Of a stretch of 64,000 nucleotides of DNA, positions 59,596 to 64,000 are shown piece after piece. The stretch is taken from the NCBI GenBank assembly GCA_003054695.1, contig QAZA01000016.1:1-64000 (forward strand), read 5' to 3'. This DNA is from Verrucomicrobia bacterium LW23. Lineage in GTDB: Bacteria; Verrucomicrobiota; Verrucomicrobiia; Methylacidiphilales; UBA1321. Under the pieces are notes generated by a model. It worked only from the letters and a program-made list of their open reading frames with translations. It searched no databases and had not been told where the DNA came from. Each line of letters starts with the position of its first letter. Position 1 is the first letter of the stretch. Both the position numbers and the translations under genes were made by a program.

Positions 59596-60041
59596 AGCCC
59601 CCCGAATGGCTGCGCCGTGCGCTCATGTACGTCGCCCTGCGGGGCGATACCCTGGGCGAGTGGATCACGTCCAAGTCCATGGACTTGTTTGGCTGGGCGT
59701 ACGAAGGCAGCGAGGCCGAGCTGCGCGCCGTCTCCCACGGGGAGATCCCGCCGGCCCACATGACGCCCCGCCAGCGTTCGGTGCTCAGCCTCCCGCCCCG
59801 GTGCTACCACGTGAAGTGTGTCGGCTGCAGCCACGATAAAGACAGCGCCGGCGTCGCCACCTTTGAGGAGTGGAAAGCCACACAGTGTGGATGGACGGGG
59901 ACGCTTGACCAGGCGGTGGCGGATCGCTGCCCCCGCTGCGGGGAGACGGTTTACCTGGAGCCTCTCGACCTGGACGAGGAGGAAATCGCCTACTACGCCG
60001 AGCGCTGGAATGAACTTCAGGCTGAGGGGGGAGGCAAATGA
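59592..60041 (+). CDS. Early protein with Cys pairs, probable zinc ribbon
   Basis: This is a 149-aa protein. CYHVKCVGCSHDKDS and CPRCGETVYLEPLDLDEEE give CxxxCxxC and CxxC knuckles about 50 residues apart with a further Cys between. An acidic C-terminus follows. It is coupled to its neighbours by 4-bp overlaps. Function is unknown. Confidence 0.55.
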   Translation: MKPPEWLRRALMYVALRGDTLGEWITSKSMDLFGWAYEGSEAELRAVSHGEIPPAHMTPRQRSVLSLPPRCYHVKCVGCSHDKDSAGVATFEEWKATQCGWTGTLDQAVADRCPRCGETVYLEPLDLDEEEIAYYAERWNELQAEGGGK

Positions 60042-60478
60042 AGGCCATCTCTCTCTGGCAACCGTGGGCCACGCTCATCGCCCTGGGCTGCAAGCACATC
60101 GAGACGCGGGGCTGGCCCACGTCGCACCGTGGCCCCCTGGCCATCCACGCCTCGCTGCGAAGCGACAAGGAGCTCGATCTCGCGTTTCAGCACCTGCGCC
60201 GCCGGCATGACCTGATCAGCAAGGCCCTGGTGGAGGCGAAAACGCCGACATACAAAAGCCTGCCCTTTGGCGCCATCGTCGCCGTCTGCACGCTGGAGCA
60301 ATGCGTGCCGACGCAGGAGCTCAGCAGCTGGGCGCTCTCCCGCATGGAGCGCGACTGCGGCAACTACGCCTACGGCCGGTACGGCTGGGTGCTCACCGAC
60401 ATCCGCCGCCTGGAGCAGCCGATCGTCATCGGCGGCCGCATGGGCCTGTGGCACTGGAACGAGGAGGGACTGCGATGA
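60038..60478 (+). CDS. ASCH-domain protein
   Basis: This is a 146-aa protein with the ASCH signature MKAISLWQPWATLIALGCKHIETRGWPT followed by RGPLAIHAS, and the conserved end YGWVLTDIRRL. ASCH folds are PUA-like and bind RNA or modified nucleotides; some are nucleases. In phages they may act on host RNA or modified bases. ATGA coupled. Confidence 0.78.
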   Translation: MKAISLWQPWATLIALGCKHIETRGWPTSHRGPLAIHASLRSDKELDLAFQHLRRRHDLISKALVEAKTPTYKSLPFGAIVAVCTLEQCVPTQELSSWALSRMERDCGNYAYGRYGWVLTDIRRLEQPIVIGGRMGLWHWNEEGLR

Positions 60479-60789
60479 ACGTCAACCCCGAATTTGCCAA
60501 AGGCGGCGATGATGAGGCCCGCGTTTCCGTCCCCGTTCCAAGGGCTCATGACTGTCAGGTCATCTCCGCCCGCACGGCGCTCTCCGTCCTGATCACCGGG
60601 CACGCAAAGCTGGCGATGGTGGAATCTGTGGGAGCGGGCGCGGGTGAGAAGGAGGCGCCGCCAGCAGAGATGCAGGGGTTCCTTTTCATTTACTCCATCA
60701 ACACGGTCTGCGCCGCCAAGAACGAAGCGGAGCGCATGCGCCGCCTGGTCGACAAAGTCAACGCCCTCCTCGAGGAGGAATACAAGTGA
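60475..60789 (+). CDS. Early phage protein, unknown
   Basis: This is a 104-aa protein (ISARTALSVLITGHAKLAMV, FIYSINTVCAAKNEAERMRRLVDKVNALLEEE). The mixed fold and helical end suggest a small dimer. ATG overlaps the ASCH stop, and the stop overlaps the next GTG start. Confidence 0.5.
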   Translation: MNVNPEFAKGGDDEARVSVPVPRAHDCQVISARTALSVLITGHAKLAMVESVGAGAGEKEAPPAEMQGFLFIYSINTVCAAKNEAERMRRLVDKVNALLEEEYK

Positions 60790-61038
60790 GGCGCGCCGTC
60801 ATCCTGCGTATCGGCTACCGGGACTACTACCTCCCGTCCGACAAGGGCCTTGCCACGCTCCTGAGCGTGCTCAGCAAGGCCCGGGAAGCTCGCTGGACCG
60901 TGGGCTCTGACCCCCGGCTCCGATCCTCTCTACCCCGACACGTGGACCCTCGGGGACGAAGCCCACGTGGAAGTCCAGTACATCCCGAAAACCACCAAAA
61001 TCCAGAACGAACCCAAGCAACCCAAGCCCAAGCCCTGA
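60786..61038 (+). CDS. Early phage protein with a +1 frame change at a C5 run
   Basis: The first part (GTG start coupled to the upstream stop) reads MRRAVILRIGYRDYYLPSDK and on to WTVGSDP. It then loses protein character, while the frame +1 from CCCCC (60911-60915) reads GSDPLYPDTWTLGDEAHVEV and ends at the TGA 61036-61038. Joined by removing one C, an 83-aa protein results, ending before the transposase ATG. Without the shift, the frame would run 74 bases into the transposase gene. The cause may be programmed +1 slippage, a sequencing error in the homopolymer or a real mutation. Confidence 0.5.
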
Positions 61039-61053
61039 TTAACCCCGCCCGCC

Positions 61054-63210
61054 ATGCTCGCTCTCCTCCCCACCACCACCGCCGCCCCTCAGCACTCCGC
61101 CGCCGCCCTCGCGCTTTGCTCGTCTGAGCAGCTCGCCGGGCTCAAGGGTCACCAGCGCGAGCGGGTGAATGCCTGGGCGGCGGAGGTGGTGGAGATGGAG
61201 AAGCTGCCCGTGCGCCGGCGCGGCGCTTTTAAGGTGGGGATGGCCCAGCGCCTGGGCGTGAGCAAGTCGACGCTGGCCGAGCGCCTCAAGCGCTGGGAGG
61301 AGAGCCGCGATCCCCAGGCCTTTCTGGACAACCGCAAGGGCAAGAGTGGTCTGACGACCACCTTTACCGACTTTTTTAAGCAGCTGTGCGGGGAGCAGGG
61401 GCGCGTGTCGGCCCAGGCCATCCGGGTACTCCACGACATGTGGCGCGACGGCCACCATATCCCGGGCTTCGGCACCTGGCAGGAGTACTGGATCAAAACC
61501 TACGGCAACACGCTGGCCCTGCCCCAACGCTGCGGGGACTTTCTGCCGGACGGGCTCAGCGCGCACAACCTCTACAAGCACCTGCCCAACAAATTTGCGC
61601 TCACCGCCATGCGCCAGGGGCGTGCGGCGGCGATCGCCCAGTTTGGCCCACTGGTGCTGGGTACGCGCCTGGGCCTGTACGTGGGCGCCTACATCTCCAT
61701 GGATGACTTGTGGCACGACTGCGAGATCAACGTGCGCGGGGTGAACAAGGAGGGCCAGCGCCCGCTGGAGGTGTCCGCCCTGGACATCTTCTCCGCCCAC
61801 AAATTCCGCTGGCAGGCCTGGCCTATGCTGGAGAACGACGACGGCACCCGCACCACCATTCGCGGCCGTTACACCCGCATGCTCATCGCCGCGATCCTGC
61901 ACGTGGACGGCTACAGCCGGCGCGGTACCACTTTTGTGGTGGAGAACGCCGGCGTGGCCATCCCCAAGCCGCTGGAGGAGCTCATCACCCACGTGACGGG
62001 CGGCCTGGTGCGCGTGCACCGGGGCTCCATCGGCGGCAAGCCGGCCATCAGCGGCCACTACCACGGGCAGAGCAAGGGCAACCCGCGCCACAAGCCGCAT
62101 CAGGAGAGCAGCCACCACCCCCACCACAACCGGATGACGGACAAGATCCTCAACCCCGGGCTGATCGGCAGCAACAGCCGCCTCAACGCGCCCGAGGAGC
62201 ACTACGGCCGGGACAGGGCCAACACCCACCTCATCAAAACGGTGCAGCGCCACCTGGCCGCCGGCACGATGACGCCGGCGGAAGCCGCCAAGGTGCAGCT
62301 GCCCATCCTGGGCTGGCACGAGTGGTATCAGCTGGCCACGCGCGCCTACCACCAGCTGGCGATGGAGAGCGAGCACGCCCTTGAGGGTTGGGAAGAGGCG
62401 GAGCTAATGCACAGCGAATTTCGCTTGGGCCCGGGCCAGGACTGGCAGCCCATGAGCGCTCTGGACGAGATGCCGCCCAATCGGCGCGCTGCGGTAGAGG
62501 CCTACATCACTCTGCCCGGCATGCACAACGTGCGCCGCAAAAGCCGGCTGGAGGTGTACCGCGAGGGCGCGCGCGACCTGGTGCGAGTGGACATGAGCGC
62601 CGCCTGGCTGATCCTGGACCAGGACGCGCAGCCGTGCACGGTAACGAACCGCAGGCTCCTCGAGTACACGGAAAACAAGCGCAAATTCCATTTCATCGGC
62701 CCCATCCGCACCGCCTCCGGCCAGTCGATCGACCTGCGCCGCGGCGCCACCTACCGCCTGGTCGTCAACGCCTTCTACCCCAGCAAAGCTCTGGTGGGGG
62801 ATACCGACGGCCGCCTGCTGGGCGTGGTGGACGAGTGGGAGCGCAAGACGCGCATGGATCTGGACGGACTGGCCCACTCCTACGGCCGCGTGGCCGCCGC
62901 CACCGGCGACGAACTGGCCGACCTGGAGCGCCGCCACTGGGACCAGGCGGACCTCAAGCGCCGGCAGGAAGAACACAACGCCCGCCTCTTTGCCGGCAAA
63001 CCCGTCACCGCCGAGGACCGCGCCCGCGAGGCCGAAAAGCGCCGCATCGCCAAAAGCGTCACCCCCTCGGAGATGATTGAAGCTCTGACGCCTGCCCCCA
63101 CCCCCGAGGAGGACGAGCCCGAGGACGACGATTTTTCCAGCCTCATCGGCGGCCCCGCACCGGCGGCCGTGGACGACGAGGACCACGCAGATTTTGACTC
63201 ACTGCTGTGA
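61054..63210 (+). CDS. Mu-like transposase (MuA family)
   Basis: This is a 718-aa protein. An N-terminal HTH (AFKVGMAQRLGVSKSTLAERLKRW) is followed by a region like MuA domain I, then an RNase H-like core: ISMDDLWHD (D217/D218), LDIFSAHKF, VVENAGVAIP (E297) and GNPRHKPHQES (E351). Where the second catalytic Asp (DN) is normal, this protein has EN, giving D-E-E if the alignment is right. A beta-barrel domain lies near 540-590. The acidic C-terminus carries DDDFSSLI and DHADFDSLL. No MuB-like ATPase follows within the window. Confidence 0.75.
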   Translation: MLALLPTTTAAPQHSAAALALCSSEQLAGLKGHQRERVNAWAAEVVEMEKLPVRRRGAFKVGMAQRLGVSKSTLAERLKRWEESRDPQAFLDNRKGKSGLTTTFTDFFKQLCGEQGRVSAQAIRVLHDMWRDGHHIPGFGTWQEYWIKTYGNTLALPQRCGDFLPDGLSAHNLYKHLPNKFALTAMRQGRAAAIAQFGPLVLGTRLGLYVGAYISMDDLWHDCEINVRGVNKEGQRPLEVSALDIFSAHKFRWQAWPMLENDDGTRTTIRGRYTRMLIAAILHVDGYSRRGTTFVVENAGVAIPKPLEELITHVTGGLVRVHRGSIGGKPAISGHYHGQSKGNPRHKPHQESSHHPHHNRMTDKILNPGLIGSNSRLNAPEEHYGRDRANTHLIKTVQRHLAAGTMTPAEAAKVQLPILGWHEWYQLATRAYHQLAMESEHALEGWEEAELMHSEFRLGPGQDWQPMSALDEMPPNRRAAVEAYITLPGMHNVRRKSRLEVYREGARDLVRVDMSAAWLILDQDAQPCTVTNRRLLEYTENKRKFHFIGPIRTASGQSIDLRRGATYRLVVNAFYPSKALVGDTDGRLLGVVDEWERKTRMDLDGLAHSYGRVAAATGDELADLERRHWDQADLKRRQEEHNARLFAGKPVTAEDRAREAEKRRIAKSVTPSEMIEALTPAPTPEEDEPEDDDFSSLIGGPAPAAVDDEDHADFDSLL

Positions 63211-63248
63211 GTCTTAACCCACCAACCCAAACAAAACAAAAGAACGAA

Positions 63249-63635
63249 ATGCCCTCCACACTCGACCAGCTCGACGCCAGCAAGGCAGCCGTTGAACACG
63301 TCCTCAAGACGATCCGCGACAACCCCGAAATCTACTACCACCTGGGATGGGGAACCAAGTCCTTCAGCCTCCTGACAGACGCCTACGCCGCGATTCACTG
63401 CCTGGAGATTGACGCTGATAAGCGCAACGTGACGCCCGTGCACGAAATGTTTTTCCCGGACGAACACCGCATGGAGGTATTTGAGAAGGACAAACAACTA
63501 TTCGACGACTTGCGTAGCGCGATCCACGACCAGGGGCTCACGATCCAGCAGGCGATCGGGCTGGTCACGTATTTCGGCAGCAAGATCGACCGCGTGCCCG
63601 AGGACTACATCCCCACCGACGAAGAGGAGGATTGA
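63249..63635 (+). CDS. Early phage protein, unknown
   Basis: This is a 128-aa acidic, mostly helical protein (STLDQLDASKAAVEHVLKTI, LFDDLRSAIHDQGLTIQQAI). It lies directly after the transposase where MuB would be, but is far too short and has no ATPase motifs. An in-frame start at 63207 would overlap the transposase end. Confidence 0.55.
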   Translation: MPSTLDQLDASKAAVEHVLKTIRDNPEIYYHLGWGTKSFSLLTDAYAAIHCLEIDADKRNVTPVHEMFFPDEHRMEVFEKDKQLFDDLRSAIHDQGLTIQQAIGLVTYFGSKIDRVPEDYIPTDEEED

Positions 63636-63638
63636 GCC

Positions 63639-63914
63639 ATGGCCACCCTCTACAAAACAGATGGTACCGCCACGCCGGCGGTACCCGCGAATGGCAGCCA
63701 CTTCACCCTGGCCGAGATGTACAAGCTCGTGGGCTGCCACACGATCGAGCGCGTTGGCCTGTCCGCCGGCCGCGCGATGATTATCGACGAGGACGGCAAA
63801 TGGAGCGGCAAAAAGGTCAATGACAACGCTACCCGCCTCTGCCAGCTGCGCCTGATGCCCGGCGACGTCATCGTCGGCGACGCCCTGCTGGTGGAGAAAG
63901 GGGAGATGCGATAA
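63639..63914 (+). CDS. DUF3846-like protein
   Basis: This is a 91-aa protein. MYKLVGCHTIERVGLSAGRA, MIIDEDGKWSGKKVNDNAT and GDVIVGDALLV follow the DUF3846 order (vGxxExv, iDExGxxxGxxxNxxAT, DxIvGdxlx). GAGGAGG upstream supports the ATG. Function is unknown; the family is common in phages and plasmids. Confidence 0.65.
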   Translation: MATLYKTDGTATPAVPANGSHFTLAEMYKLVGCHTIERVGLSAGRAMIIDEDGKWSGKKVNDNATRLCQLRLMPGDVIVGDALLVEKGEMR

Positions 63915-63919
63915 CCATC

Positions 63920-64000
63920 ATGCGAACTGCAACTACCATAGATATCGACGCCACCCCCGTCACCGTCACCACGGCGCCGGTCGGCGAGCTCGTCCCCACC
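63920..64000 (+). CDS. Partial early phage gene at the window end
   Basis: ATG at 63920, 5 bp after the preceding stop, starts MRTATTIDIDATPVTVTTAP and runs off the window. Too little is present to identify. Confidence 0.4.
   Translation, partial: MRTATTIDIDATPVTVTTAPVGELVPT

Larger units (their letters stand above)
25380..64000. mobile_element. Mu-like transposable prophage (probable siphovirus), right part outside the window
   Basis: The module runs without host genes from tail genes at the left to a transposase and further early genes at the right edge. Diagnostic genes are gp27-, gp28- and gp29-like terminase and portal, a gpI-like protease, a capsid protein, an endolysin and a DDE-type transposase. 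A tail tube protein and a 1,045-aa tape measure are present, but no sheath protein is seen, which favours a flexible non-contractile tail as in B3/D3112-type transposable phages. Late genes are on the minus strand and early genes on the plus strand, with the repressor between. The left boundary is approximate. Confidence 0.85.

Overview
The window looks like chromosomal DNA of a GC-rich member of Verrucomicrobiota, probably Opitutales/Opitutaceae. This placement is inferred from gene content: a Verru_Chthon-type pseudopilin, a secreted glycosidase cluster with a sialate O-acetylesterase-like enzyme, and a choice-of-anchor/MBG filamentous exoprotein. The few 16S bases present are too few to place it.

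Left part (1-25.1 kb), host region. It opens with the 5' tip of a 16S rRNA gene on the minus strand and its leader. Next come a pseudopilin and a minus-strand carbohydrate cluster: GH4, GH63-like, two paralogous signal-peptide GH39-like enzymes with CBM9-like tails, and a TolB/PL22-like propeller. A palindrome centred on GTGCACGTGCAC recurs upstream of three of these genes and inside the GH63 gene, and probably marks a shared regulator. After tRNA-Asp(GTC) follow a SASA-type esterase, a small membrane protein, an unknown protein, a protein with a PI3/4-kinase-like catalytic core, an ABC exporter and a 1.9-kaa two-partner-secretion exoprotein.

Right part (about 25.4 kb to the window end), a transposable prophage that continues past position 64000. 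The head module is Mu-like (gp27/28/29-type terminase and portal, gpI-like protease, capsid). The tail has a tube protein and tape measure but no recognisable sheath, so it is probably a siphovirus of the B3/D3112 kind. Late genes run leftward, from lysis through head to tail. The minus-strand end carries a Nudix plus candidate ADP-ribosyltransferase fusion. Early genes run rightward in a tightly coupled chain (ATGA/GTGA overlaps) to a Mu-like transposase.

The two arms meet at about 56.1 kb in a divergent control region. The repressor there is a ribbon-helix-helix (RHH) domain fused to a LexA/S24 self-cleavage domain. The opposing Cro-position gene is a homologous stand-alone RHH protein. Two promoters and operator-like repeats fit between them. 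A signal-peptide protein is translationally coupled to the repressor and may be a lysogenic-conversion factor. A third early protein has two RHH-like segments in one chain, and a fourth RHH-like protein lies among the head genes. Three dispersed copies of a CCCCYGYAT-repeat/hairpin element sit just before late-gene starts. The RHH-based switch and the Nudix/ART fusion are the most novel-looking items. All assignments come from reading motifs by eye; no database search was run.
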